From Datnioides undecimradiatus (taxonomy: Eukaryota; Chordata; Actinopteri; Lobotiformes; Datnioididae): a stretch of 64,000 nucleotides of DNA. The stretch spans positions 6,558,026 through 6,622,025 of the forward strand of contig WARS01000046.1 of assembly GCA_008933995.1 (NCBI GenBank), in the 5' to 3' direction. The position numbers and the translations under genes are program-made. Shown piece by piece: positions 37,948-49,219 of this stretch (position 1 is its first letter; each line of letters opens with the position of its first letter). The notes under the pieces were generated by a model that saw nothing but the letters and a program-made list of their open reading frames with translations, was not told the DNA's origin and ran no database searches.

Positions 37948-40900
37948 GAACTGCATGTGTAATATATCAGGGGTCAACACTAACAGCGGTCCAGTAGCCG
38001 GGACAAGTGTCAGGACAGCAAACTCAAAAGCAAACGGTCCAGACAGACCATTGCAGAAAATACTTTAAAATAGCCCTGTAGTCCAGTTAGCTGCTCCTTA
38101 CACAGGCTTGCCCCTGGCTCACAAAAAGCCTTAATGCTCAGGTTGGATTTATTGCTCAGATCAAATTTTTTGTTTGGCTGCTCTCATTGTTTTGGCCAAT
38201 ATCAGACTCCAGTGTGTCATGGTCCTGAACTGACCTGCAGGTGCTAAAGAACCATAACAAAGATGTCACACACACACACACTGATGCACAAAGTAAACAT
38301 GATGGGCAATGAAGTCAGTGTTTATAGTTTCATTTGTGCACTGGAAGCCTGTGAATTCATGAGCAGATAAAGAGAAAGAAAGAGAAAACAAGAAAATATT
38401 GGGGGTGCAGACCGAGCATACAGTCACATCTCACTGATATGACTGCTCTCACATCTACTGGCACAGTGTGGTGTTACTGTTATCGTCTCTCTTGTTAAAA
38501 TTCAACAAATCACCTACTGAGTACAAGTACCTCAAATTTGGACGGTACAGTACTTGATTATACCTCTTCAGTTACCTGACAATGATTGTAAGAGCAGGAT
38601 AAAATGACCGATCCTTGCATTCACTGCTGAATAATTTGCTCACACTGAACATGATAGAATGATTGGGAGGGGCTGAGGGCCTCGTATTTATGATTTGTAT
38701 GATAGGGCCACTAAAAATGCACTGGAGTTTTGTAACCGTAAACAAGAAAGAACACATGATTTACAACAGATTATATTATAATATTTCAAGATTATAGACT
38801 AGCAGCACTTAAATCACATATACACATACTGTTTTTTATGCACAAACTCTCAGTACGTACAGCAGGTACCACAATGATGAGCATACAAGCGACCCCGGCC
38901 AGGAGCAGAGCTGGAGCACAAGTCTTCTTTCTGCCAATTCGGTCCATTGCAAAACAGCCAACCAGATAGGAGGGGAGCTCCACTGCGCCTGGAAACAGCC
39001 AATGGCAACAGCTCACAGTCAGAGGTTACGGTGGGACTGACACACTGACATTGAAACACTTTACCTAGGGAACCTAAATAACTGGTATCTGAAAGACTTA
39101 GTCTCCCAAATGTGCACTAATGTATGTCCCCAAATGAAACAAGTAGGGGTAATAAATGTTCCTAATGGACATTAAATCAAATCAGAGAGTGGAAGAAAAG
39201 TAAATGTAATGTAAATACTGCATGTCATCTGCTGAACAAATGCAATCCTCAGACATTAGTTGTACCAAATGAGGTATTTAATATGTACATTTTTGAGGAA
39301 TTACATCTTAAAAAGTTTGTATGCTGGGAAATTTGCCTGGGAAAACCCTCATGCTTTCAAAACAGCATAGGCAGTACATCAGTTCTTGATTTGCTTAACA
39401 AAAAAATGTTTATTACATACAAATCTTATTTTCTTTATTAGATAAAAAACCACAAGGAAACTGTTAAGCTCGCAGATGGAGGGCTGCAGTTTTCCTTAAT
39501 TGCTCACAGGCTGACATGACCTGATACATTACCAAAAAAACAGAGCCGTAAACAAAGTGGAAAACAGAAAACCTTTCAGTGCTGTCCCAATGACTTAATA
39601 TTCTCCCAACTAATACGCAACACTATATGACCACTCAATTTTACAGTGTACAGGACAAACCTAGCAAACAGAGTATAGAGTTACAGCTGATAGTTTTAAA
39701 TAGTACCTGGCTCAACTTGGTGAACAGGGCGATCTTAGAAACCTATTTGTTTACATTGGAAGAGATCTGTTATTAGATTATGCAAGCTACCTACAAAATC
39801 CCCGGGGTCGCTGCACACACACACACACACACAGACACACACAGACACACTGTAACAGTCATAAATTAAAACCACAGACACAAAACCTTCTGTATTTAAA
39901 ATCCAAAGGTTGTTAAGCTGTCAACATATTCTTATCCATCTACAAACAGAAATATGCCTACAATAAGGTGACCTGCGCAGCTTGTTGTTTTACAGTTTTG
40001 CAATACCATCACCAGTGTTTCCCTTTTTCATGTACAATCACACTCATCACCAAATCACTCACCTGCAAGAAAGAGGTTAATGTACTGGTTTCCTCCGAGG
40101 TTGACTGAGCCTAAAGAGAAGACATAGTAGCCCAGGCTGCCGATGAACCAGATGGCCCACACTGTGCACGTACGGCCTGCCATCCTCCAGGTGCCGAAAA
40201 GATCCAGGATGGACAGTTTCTTTTCAGGCTGCAATGGCTGCTCCTCTGTTTCCTCCATCAGAGCTCTGCCATTCTCCCTCTCCTCTGGCTTCAGGAGCTC
40301 CTCTACCTTCAGGCTGTAATCAAGACCGTTGAAGTGGGCTATCGCCTCCAGCAGGGTCTGAGCATCCTTGTAGCGGCCCTTGGCCATCAAGTAAAAGGGT
40401 GTCTCAGGGAACTTCCAGCAGAACAACAGGAAGGGCGAGGTACAAATGGAGAGGATGATCTGGTAGAGCCACCAGACGCGCACCAGGTAACCGGTCAGAG
40501 CAACAACCATGATGCCGACGGCAAAGGCAGCGTGCACATGCATGGAGGTCCATGTGCGTACCTTGATGCCGGTGAACTCTGTGACATAAACAAACACCAC
40601 CACGAGGTAGCCACTAGACACCTGCCAAAAGCAAAGATCAAAGGAGCAGGGGAAGGAAGATTGGATGTTGATGATGGAGAGAGGATGGGAGGAAATACAA
40701 ATTCAAATGTATGTTAACATATCTGCTCTGCAAGGCAGGAATTGGAAAATATTATGGTAATTTGCTACAAAGATATACTAAATACATTAAATTATTTAAA
40801 AAGGCAACACATTTTTATTTACACCCACAGAATATGTAATACCTGGTAAGATATTCAAAAGATCTGGGTGTTTTCATTTCGGTACTTCAGTTGCCTGTTG

Positions 40901-43900
40901 TAAAGCAGGAAAGTGAATTAAGTGTATTAAGTGTATTACCTACTACTATAGGTAATACACTGAGGATGGATAACAAATCCTCTTAAAAAACACTACAAAA
41001 AAACAAATCCCTTGAAGTTTTTAAAGCGGTGCTTATCTTTAGTTTGGGCCACCTGTTCAGCAGATGTAACTCTTACTGAGCTGTGGTCAGAAGGAGCAAC
41101 TATGGGATAAAGCTGAGTAGCGCAAGTAGAACAAAGTCAGGAAATAAGAAGACAGTTAAGCAGCTCTATCTATCTTAGGTTTGCTAGCATAAAGAAGTGA
41201 GCCCAGCCACAGTATTGTACCAATACTCTGTGTGTTGAACTGAGCAACGGTGAATTTTGTCACACATGAATTCAAGACTTCTTTCAAGAAAGGATGGCAC
41301 AGGAAAATCTAGATTGTTTTACGTTGATACAACTGTAACTGCACAAGTAAGCGTGCCATAAGACGTCTGTGTAATACATATGCCAGTCATCTGGCTATAA
41401 GGTTGCAGCTTCTAATGCTCAATCTGCACTGTGTGAAGCATGGCTGTGCAGTATGAGTGCACCCTATCTGAGAGTCAATGTGAAAAACAACAGCTGTAGC
41501 TGAGGAGGACTGGGGGGGATGGTAGAAGACGGAGGGGAGTGAAACAGTGGACACACTGTAGGGGCTCTTTCAGCCTGACTTTACTGCCATGCGGACTCGT
41601 AACTGTACAGTAATGACGCCCTCCCTTTGCCTTGTAAACATGTTATTTTATGCACATTTTCTTATGAGTTACTCAGTTTACAAAAAACACTAACCTGCCC
41701 ACTACTAAAGACACTGCTACTTTACCTGCTCTATAGCTGTTTACCATTACTTAATTTTGAACATAGCAGACTGGAAACCCCCGCATCAACTGAACTTTAC
41801 CAGTATGGGACCTGATCTGAGTGATGAGATGTCGTCTGATGCTTACATTTTATTTCATATGATCAGATATGTAAAATCAATATGCAGAACAACAGATCCC
41901 ATTTAAACATCTCTATACCTTTACTTTTCTTTCTTGATTATTAAAACTAACAGCATATATGGTCTAATTTCTGCTCTTTTTCCCTTACACAGCTGGAACA
42001 AACATCTTGTTTTGGTTTGCATGTTGGCTTGACTGCAGTATGACTAACAGGAGGTGGCTCTGAATATATTCATGGAGAACATTATCGATTGGCTGAGGGA
42101 AAGAAACATCTACAAATAGGAAACACAATGAATCTAAAAAGGCATTTCTCTTTACACACACAAAGAAAGGAAATTCCCTTATTCAGTACTGGACAAATGT
42201 TAACAACAGAGATCTTTTGCAGAATGACTGACATTAGTGTTAGTGTTGACAATTTAACACTGGTGGATTACCAAAGTAGAAGTCTCAGGAACTCTCCTGG
42301 AAATTCATATGAAAGATCACTTTCCTACTTTCACTTCCGAGATGATCTCTGCGATTGTGTTTTCATCCCACATTCATTAATGTGTCATTTACCAAATTGC
42401 ATCAACCACAACATGCAAGAACACGCTTTGATACACCACCATACACATATCTTAGACACACACACACACACTGAACTCACCATGGCAAGGAGGAAGCGAA
42501 ACATGACAAAGAAATAGTAGTTTCCAGAGAATGCAACAGCAACCCCAAGCCCGAACTGACAGAGGCTGGTGAACATCAGAATCCTCACACGACCAACTCT
42601 GGTGGAGAGAGACACCGTTGCAGATAAACGGTGAAAGAGAATGACAAAGAAATAAAGTAACAGTTAATATGTTGGGGTGTTTGCCAGAGTTGTGTTTCAG
42701 TTCAGTTCTTTCAGTTTTACATTACATATCTGAATAAAGCGAGACAAAATATACTGAGGTTCTGCTTTAAACTGTTACCCAGCAACATTTTGTAGCAGAC
42801 TAATTTGCTTTCATTTGCAAAACAACTGTAATATGTGTCAAGCTCTGTGTTTAGACCACAGCATAAACATGAGATCGCACTCTGCCCTCAGTGTAAAAAA
42901 AAAAAGAGATGCTCTACAAGCCCTCTGCCTCAATATAACTCACTGCCACTAACAAGCTAACTTGACCTCACAGTGTGAGCCAGCCATGGGGAACAAGACT
43001 TTGACAAATACTCAGCCCTAAAAAGCACTCAAGCATCAGTCATGCTGGATAAAACTCATAAGAGTAGTTGATGATTAACTCGTTAATTACAACTATCAGC
43101 ACTAAACTCTAACCATTTTCTTAACTTTTTTAGGATGGTCTGGGCAAACATCAAAGCAAGTTTACCCTCAATTCTGACTTTATCAGACTAAAGTCCTACT
43201 TCTAAATGCTGACCACTTCAGCCTTGGCTGGCTGCTGTTGGGCCAGGTCACCTGATTAGTCCAGAGTGAGCCGGGGAACCTTTTGTTTTCCTGGCACTTT
43301 CATCTTGTCCTCCTGCCTCTCTTTCACCCCTCAGTCACATCATGCTCACCAGCTATCCACTTTTCCTGCCTGTCACTCTTATCTTCCCTTTCCCACACCT
43401 GCATCCTTATTAGACTCAGTCCTGTGCTCACACATAACCACTGAGCAGAGAGGGAACAGTATTATTTTAAATATTGAGGCAGAAGTGCAGCAATGCTTCC
43501 TGAAGCTGTAACTACATGTGTAAATGATTACAGAGCCAGGATCTCTCAGCTACAGCCTGTAAGCCACTCTTACTCCATCCTGCAGATCCATGCTTACCTG
43601 TCAGCAAGGTCCCCAAACACCAGCGCCCCGATCAGCACTCCCAGCATGAAGGTAGGCTGGCACAACTTGGCCAACCACTCTCGCTCACACACCAAGTCCC
43701 AGTCCGTTACTATGCTTTGGTGAACTTCAGTGTGGTCATAAACAAAGTCCCCATCGCAGGTTCTCACTGTTTTGTTGCCATCAAAGTCGTATGTGAAGTC
43801 CTTTGGGTCGACACGCAGGGCGCAGCGGCACCGGCTGAGCTCCCACTGTTCTCCTTCAGCCGTCTTCACCACCAAGGGCCCAGTCCCAGATTTGAAGACC

Positions 43901-44921
43901 GGCAGGATTTCTTCCAGACTGGATGCCGTCAGGTTACCGTACAGGACATCGGTGATGTTGCTGGGCACGCTGCACACAAAGTTTGGGGTCTCCACTAAGA
44001 AGACAGAGGCCAAGTAGTGGATCCCACAAGCTACAGCCTGGAAGACTGCTGCAAAGTACAGACATGCCTGATATCTGGAGAGAGAGGACATGCATTAAAA
44101 AAGATTAAAAACTGACACCAGAGCAGAGGATGAGATGATGCGTTATTTGACGGCAGCCCTTTTAGTCACCCATTCAACAGATTATTGCATGTGACCACAA
44201 CATCTTGAAATCCTGTTGGTGCTACTGTATTATGTATCCATATAAACAGCCCAGGTATTACAGTGATTAATTAATGTTGTTTGTAAGTTGGACTGGGACA
44301 GGTGAAATTATCTCAGCCTTAACTTCTACATATGTTACATATGTTTGGTTTTTTTTTAAATGTAAATCTAAATACCTCTGTTCAGTGATAAAAGCATTAA
44401 GTACAATGATATTTTGTAATACAAAAAGTACAATTTATACACAAAACATTTCACTTCATTTTGTAAGTTTCAAAGAGTTTCAACACTTTTTATTACTTTG
44501 AAAAGAGGATGAACTACAAACTTCGTAAATAAATGTAAACACAATCTGGCATTGGCAAAATTAATCAATATGGTAGAAATGAAGTTATATTTTTTTCAGA
44601 AATATCCAAAAAAAGGTGCACAAATGTTACTCTCAGTCAGCATGAGAGGAACTATAAAAGTATCCAAGAGAACTGTGGACAATCTCAGGACCATCTCTGT
44701 TTGTTTTCAAAAGCGCATTTGTAGCATGGAATAAAAATAACTTTAAGAAGTGAGACTGCGATTCCAAAGCTCCCCTCTGCTGATGAAACCGCAAAAGAAA
44801 CACCACGAACTCAATTTACACGCAGCAAATACGCCAGCTTAGTAAATCTAGAGAGGAGTACAAACTGTGTTTGATACCTTTTGAAATGTCCGAGCTCGTC
44901 GAATATTCTCTCTACGGTCAT
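34130..44921 (-). CDS. slc22a16: Solute carrier family 22 member 16-like transporter, complete coding model
   Basis: This is a 12-helix MFS organic cation/zwitterion carrier of the plasma membrane. The mammalian family member carries carnitine and some cationic drugs. The exons in transcription order are 44921-44878, 44074-43598, 42598-42481, 40621-40063, 38988-38861, 35240-35131, 34619-34520 and 34324-34130. All are in phase and sum to 1731 bases, i.e. 576 residues; human SLC22A16 is 577. The N-terminus GHFKRYQACLYF leads into CGIHYLASVF (TM1). A large extracellular loop of about 105 residues follows, with cysteines and sequons NIT, NLT and NKT. Further landmarks are GDLADRVGR (between TM2 and TM3), FPETPFYLMAKGRYKDA (after TM6), GSVNLGGN (TM7 side), MDRIGRKK, LIYLYTCELYPTIIR, RSLAVGSGSM and LPETLGKPL. 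CGIHYLASVF and the WELSRC segment favour SLC22A16 over OCTN1/2. The substrate in fish is unknown. Confidence 0.88.
34520..34619 (-). CDS. slc22a16: slc22a16 coding exon 7 (TM11)
   Basis: This 100-base exon lies between tcccaccag and gtatac. It reads SLAVGSGSMMCRVGSVVAPF and then EVWVYLPQ, matching R-[SN]-x-A-V-G-x-G-S-M of the family. Confidence 0.92.
35131..35240 (-). CDS. slc22a16: slc22a16 coding exon 6 (TM10)
   Basis: This 110-base exon lies between tttccacag and gtaaga. It encodes DIEILAIVLSMTGKFAIAIA and then LIYLYTCELYPTIIR, the conserved Y-[ST]-x-E-L-[YF]-P-T segment of SLC22 carriers. Confidence 0.92.
35621..35700. repeat. Diverged tandem duplication of about 40 bases
   Basis: Two consecutive units each start AATGGAAAT or similar and end ATGTTTCAAGTAA (second-half copies at 35647-35659 and 35688-35700). 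The unit middles have diverged. It lies about 40 bases before the LTR-like segment. Confidence 0.7.
35743..36081 (+). mobile_element. Solo-LTR-like element in slc22a16 intron 5
   Basis: The segment starts TGTCACGG and ends CCACAACA, compatible with TG...CA ends. It has LTR-like order: paired short repeats (CATGTAACTG at 35786-35795 and 35800-35809; GGTGATATGA at 35771-35780 and 35839-35848), then a TATA box TATATAAG (35885-35892), then AATAAA (35977-35982). No target-site duplication is obvious and there is no internal coding region. It lies antisense to slc22a16. The boundaries are approximate. Confidence 0.42.
37291..37470 (+). repeat. Dispersed teleost repeat, copy 2
   Basis: This reads CACATTTTGGAAAACATGCC, TTTCTTGCTAAGAGTAAAAT, GATCGATACAACTCTCTGAG and then CTACTTAGCTTAGCTTAGCA. 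It is collinear with copy 1 for its first 70 bases and keeps the TTAGCTTAGC core. It lies in slc22a16 intron 5. Confidence 0.55.
37903..37942. repeat. (AC)n microsatellite
   Basis: A pure AC run of 40 bases in slc22a16 intron 5. Confidence 0.97.
38861..38988 (-). CDS. slc22a16: slc22a16 coding exon 5 (TM8-TM9)
   Basis: This 128-base exon follows acceptor tttccag. It reads AVELPSYLVGCFAMDRIGRK and then LLLAGVACMLIIVVPA, ending before gtacgt. The donor is ambiguous by a few bases, because a second GT lies 4 bases downstream. The GTACGT choice keeps phase with the next exon. Confidence 0.88.
39814..39850. repeat. Interrupted (AC)n microsatellite
   Basis: An AC run with two AG interruptions in slc22a16 intron 4. 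Confidence 0.95.
40063..40621 (-). CDS. slc22a16: slc22a16 coding exon 4 (TM4-TM7)
   Basis: This 559-base exon follows acceptor ttggcag and precedes donor gtgagt. It encodes VSSGYLVVVFVYVTEFTGIK, GYLVRVWWLYQIILS, the SLC22 signature FPETPFYLMAKGRYKDAQ and a charged cytoplasmic segment rich in Glu (EELLKPEERENGRALMEETE). It then enters TM7 and ends at GSVNLGGNQYINLFLAG. Confidence 0.93.
40930..40961. repeat. Perfect 13-bp inverted repeat
   Basis: The arms AGTGTATTACCTA (40930-40942) and TAGGTAATACACT (40949-40961) are exact reverse complements around the 6-base loop CTACTA. It lies in slc22a16 intron 3. Confidence 0.95.
42481..42598 (-). CDS. slc22a16: slc22a16 coding exon 3 (TM3-TM4)
   Basis: This 118-base exon lies between acceptor ctccaccag and donor gtgagt. 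It completes DR and reads VGRVRILMFTSLCQFGLGVA, then GNYYFFVMFRFLLAM. In the MFS loop motif D-R-x-G-R-[R/K], the last basic residue is shifted by one (VGRVR). Confidence 0.9.
43598..44074 (-). CDS. slc22a16: slc22a16 coding exon 2 (TM1, extracellular loop, TM2)
   Basis: This 477-base exon starts after ctctctccag and ends before gtaagc. It encodes YQACLYFAAVFQAVACGIHY (TM1), then the long glycosylated loop with cysteines in FVCSVP, SRCRC, RTCDG and LVCER, and then TM2 (QPTFMLGVLIGALVFG). It ends within the DR of the MFS motif. An in-frame ATG at 44091 lies in the preceding intron and is not used. Confidence 0.92.
44878..44921 (-). CDS. slc22a16: slc22a16 coding exon 1
   Basis: The exon holds 14 codons plus two bases, reading MTVERIFDELGHFK then a split arginine. 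I chose this ATG because DELGHF-[R/K]-R aligns with the start of human SLC22A16 (DHVGHFGRF) and because it has A at -3. The frame stays open upstream through a TG repeat, so in-frame extension cannot be excluded from the sequence alone. The donor on the minus strand is gtatca. Confidence 0.8.
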
Positions 44922-45058
44922 TTTTGTGTCTGACGGTGAGTTTGTGAATCGAGGCTCCCCGTGCGTCTCTCTCCACCGGCGAGCAGCGGATCCTGAGCGC
45001 TTCAGCACCAAGTAATAAACTGTGGCTTTCACGGTGCGGCGCGAGGGAAGGAGGGGCG

Positions 45059-45081
45059 CGCACACACACTCACACACACAT

Positions 45082-45115
<34 letters not shown>
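45059..45115. repeat. (CA)n microsatellite upstream of slc22a16
   Basis: A CA run with T interruptions lies 138-194 bases upstream of the slc22a16 start codon, immediately next to a CpG-bearing G/C-rich patch. On the gene's strand it reads as TG. Confidence 0.97.
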
Positions 45116-45116
<1 letters not shown>

Positions 45117-47488
45117 AGGGGTCCACCTTCAACCGCTAAATCAGCGGGAAAAACAGCCCACTTGGCCGGAGATGAGAAGATGATGATGTGTTGGAACGTC
45201 ACAGAGAAAAGTCGCTAAAAACACAACAGAATAAACCGTGAAGCTGTGTTTGTTGCTGTGATCTCAACTTATTTCGTTATTACTTTGAATGCATCATTTC
45301 CTCTCTTTGAGAAAGATACTTACTTGTTTTGGTCTAAATCCTCTCAGCAGTAACTGGCCGCTCCACTCACTATAAACGGGCCCTTGATTACATCACACAT
45401 TCTCATATAGTGAAGCAATCATGTTGAAGTGTTTTCACAGTAACAGCCACGTTACTATGATTAAATACAGAGAATCTGAAGTGATTTTGGTGATACATGA
45501 GACCTTTATCTGAGTCTCATACTCAGATAATACACTCTCTTTTTAGATAAACTCTCACATATGACCTAAGAGCTCTCCTATAGTGACAAGGGCCATGTCA
45601 GTCTGGACTGCGTTTATTCTGCTGTAAATATTCTGCCCTTGCAAGCGCAAGTGTAACAAGGGGCCTCTGACACCACAGAGTCACATTTCTTCTGAGGTTT
45701 TATCCCTGTCAGGATCAACCTTTGCAAAAGCCAGCGAAACAGACAGCTGCTGCTGTAAATACGCCTGGTGTTTACAACTTAAGCGGAGTGGTAATGAGCT
45801 GCTGACTTTCTAATCATCACAAGGCCATGGTTAATCTTTCAGTTCATGTCTTTCACTCACTTTAAGTCTGCGACGAATGACCACAACGGTAAAGAACATG
45901 AATGTTACGTTTCATTTGAACTTTGGGACTCAGCATGTGGTCACAGTTATTTTCAAATTCACTGTTTTCAATAGCTTTGCACCTACATTTGATGTGTGCA
46001 TAACTGAACTTCTTCTGTTTTCAATAACTCTGCCCATTATTTTCCTCATCAAGCGATTAATTGTTTGGCCTGTAAAACATTAGAAAACTGTAAGTAGCTA
46101 ATACCAATCACAATTCTGTGGACCCACAAATAGCATGTCCAGTCCAAACCCCAGTCCAAGCCCAAAAAATGGAAATTACGAGACAGAAAAGTGCAAATGG
46201 CACAATCATTGGCATTAATTTGCTATTACATGTTTGAAGTTGTCAGTTAAATTCCTGTTGAACAATAAATCAATTATTTTGTGAATTGTTTAAGCTCTAC
46301 TCTAAAAATGCCACAACCCTTATACAAAGAGAGCTGCTGGACAAAGCTGTATGTGTGTGCGACATACTTTATGTGTCTATGTGTGTCAGCGCGCATTTAA
46401 ATCCATGCAAGTGTGCTTAATGTTGAGTCATAGATGCAGTTACATGCCACTGTCTCCACTACATTTTTGTTTGGTATGAGTCACTCTTGTGTGCACCAGA
46501 TAGCAGACAAAAAAGAGACGAAGAGAGCCTCTTGAACTCTAAGTCAACCTCTCTGTGTCTCTGCTTCTGCGACTGTTCCTATTGAAGCCTTTGATTAATA
46601 ATTGATACGTGCAGAGGTTCTGGTTGTATTGACTTACTGCACCTCCAGCAGGATGACAGCTACAAACTGAACTAGTGTTTGCTTTTGCCATCACACTGCC
46701 TCACCATCTGCTCCACTTACACTGATGGGAAACAATCAAACAGTAGAGAGGTGGGTTTGAAATAGGTAATTAATGCAGCTTGTTAATTTATACAGAGAGC
46801 ACAGGCTTGAAATCAACAAATTACATGTCACATATTGGAACATGATTTTACAGAGATTAAATGATAATGACACTTTGCTTTGATTACCGTGAACAATTCA
46901 GAGGGCCACCAACCTTTGGACTCAGAGTTGCATTATATTTAAAAATGGAAAAGAACACTGATTTATGGCACTGACAGATGTTGCTATAAATCAGAGAGAG
47001 CAGGCACAGCTATGGCCTCCTCGGCATGCATGTTAGGAATTAGGTACTAAAGGCTACAAACCCTACAATAGTACTTCTTGGTTATTGTATTGATATGGCT
47101 TATAGATTATAAACTTCATTATCATATATGGGCTATATTAGTAATTATGGCTGTTTAGGAGAATAACGTTCAGTGCGTGTTGTTTACAGCGCGTTCGTGA
47201 CAACTGTGGTGTCAGTTTGATTAATTTTGTGAAGAGCTGTGTTTCTGTTGACTTTACCCTCCTTGTCTGTTTCCTCCCACTGACCTGTCAGCCTTTGTTT
47301 ACTGTCCACATTCGTTCTTGTTTTCAAAAGCCTGATAAAACTTTACGTCATGTGTCACCAAGAAAAAGCAAGGGTGCTTACCCTTGTGGTCGTTTCTCTT
47401 CATGTCTTGTTCTGTTCTGTTTGATAAGGGCGTGCAAGAAATCAGTGTGATTTCAGTGTAAGCTTCTGGCCTTGTATACCATATCCTT

Positions 47489-47524
47489 AAATATATACAT
47501 ATATATATACTTATATATCATATA
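47489..47524. repeat. TA-rich tract
   Basis: An alternating AT/TA stretch with C interruptions in the slc22a16-mettl24 gap. Confidence 0.85.
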
Positions 47525-49219
47525 CTCTTAAAATCTAGAGTTAGTGATTCAATCTGAGATTTACTTCATGACTTTCTAAAATTTAGTTTTCTCTTTTCTT
47601 TGATCAGATTGCGGTGAGAGTGAAGTTTAAGAGTGCCTACGTTGCTTTAAAAGCAGACTTTGTGAACTTTGCATGTGATATTTTGGGCCCCCAGCTGAAA
47701 GCAAACACACACAACATTCACCTGCTCCTGTCACAACTGGCTGCTTCCCACCAAGCAAGACTTCAATAAGGTTGTGCTAGGTCTGCAGAAAAAAACTGCC
47801 TTTTATTTTACTGAGCAGATTAACCTCTTTCAGTCTGGTTTAATCTAGTTTTACTTGGCGCGTTGTGAAACCTGCATACAGCACGGCACATATCAGAGGA
47901 ACTGCTGTTTGTTTACAAGATAACGTCACGTAAATCCCACCTGCAAGCACTCTATCTTGAATTTGCAAACCTAAAAAGGAATTTTCTAATCTGTAAACCC
48001 CTCAACTTTTTGCAGCCTGTAATCACACATGTGCACAGCCATTGGGTGTTCATTGTCAGTTCACTCAGCCTTTAACTCCTCTGTTCCAGGAGGCTCGGTT
48101 TACAATGTTTTTGTGCAATGTTTTTGTGAGTTTTTGTGCAATGAACGAGTCTTATTATGTCACAGTTGAGATTTTTTTTTGCCATTATGAATCTCTGTCA
48201 TCAAAATAAACAATATCTCACTTCTAAGTACCACAGTGCCTTTAATGGTATCTGTCGAGTTAACGGTGGGCCTCTTCCTGACCTCTGTTTGACCTTTGCA
48301 CTAATGCCTAGGCACAGCTAAACAAGGAGGAGCCAGTGGATCAAGTTTACATGATTTTACTGTAACTATAGACCTCATTTTGGTTGGAGGAGAAGAGAAA
48401 GGGGAAAAAAAGCAGCGAGACACGAATGCATTCCATGTGGCAGCAGATTTTAGCCAGATCCAGACAAATCATTACAATATGCGAAATACCATCAACAGTA
48501 ACAAAAAAAAAAAAAAAAGGCAAATAAATCTGAAAAAGCCACGTAAGAAACGTGGTTTCATTTTGTGTGCGATACACAACATGTGTGTAACATTCTGAAT
48601 CGTTTTGCTCATTTTTCAGGATAAAAAGTTGAGATTCCTCTGTTGGTAGGAATTCAACAGAAGCACGCTCACCTTTAAGTACACACAGGACCTGAGCCAC
48701 GGGATATCCTCACATGCATCGGTGCTCTTCTTAATTCCTACATGCATCTAAAATCATTTTAACAGGGTTCATTGTTTCTGGATTCCCTCATTGCTTCCAG
48801 TACCATTACCAGCTAAATTACAGTTTGACCTACATCACTTCAGGCATCCACAGACCTGCTGTAATCTATTCCATATGGAGGTGATAAGTATTCATGAACA
48901 ACCACAGGGAGGCAGCAGAGATTGTCTACATTTTTAGCATCTACTGTATTTCATTCTAGCTCTAAATACTAAACTATTTATTGACTGACTCATTCATTCA
49001 TACAACATCAGAGCCATGTTTAATATCAGAAAATACCAAATACACTCTAAATACTTATTCATTTAATTAACCTCCAAGCCTCCTAAAAAAAGCCTCCTGT
49101 TATAGTGCAGGGAAAACTTCAAGTATCTGGCATGTTTGAAAAAAATATATCAGACACATAAATAAATTCCCATGGCAACAAGACTTACCAGAGAGTAGTA
49201 ATGTATAAATGTCTCACCC

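Noticed and set aside
40334..40717. 127-codon frame on the + strand
   Set aside because: It is antisense to slc22a16 exon 4, whose minus-strand translation is a clear transporter.
43594..44091. ATG at 44091 as the start of the slc22a16 exon 2 reading frame
   Set aside because: It lies in the polypyrimidine tract before a clear acceptor (CTCTCTCCAG). Exon 1 at 44921-44878 supplies the proper N-terminus in phase.
45371..45376. TATAAA on the + strand as a promoter for a gene heading right
   Set aside because: No exon or initiation context follows on the + strand for several kb; a lone hexamer is not enough.
48347..48700. 117-codon minus-strand frame (MAQVLCVLKGERASVEF start)
   Set aside because: It crosses a poly-A/poly-T tract that translates to a phenylalanine run; no recognisable domain or splice context.
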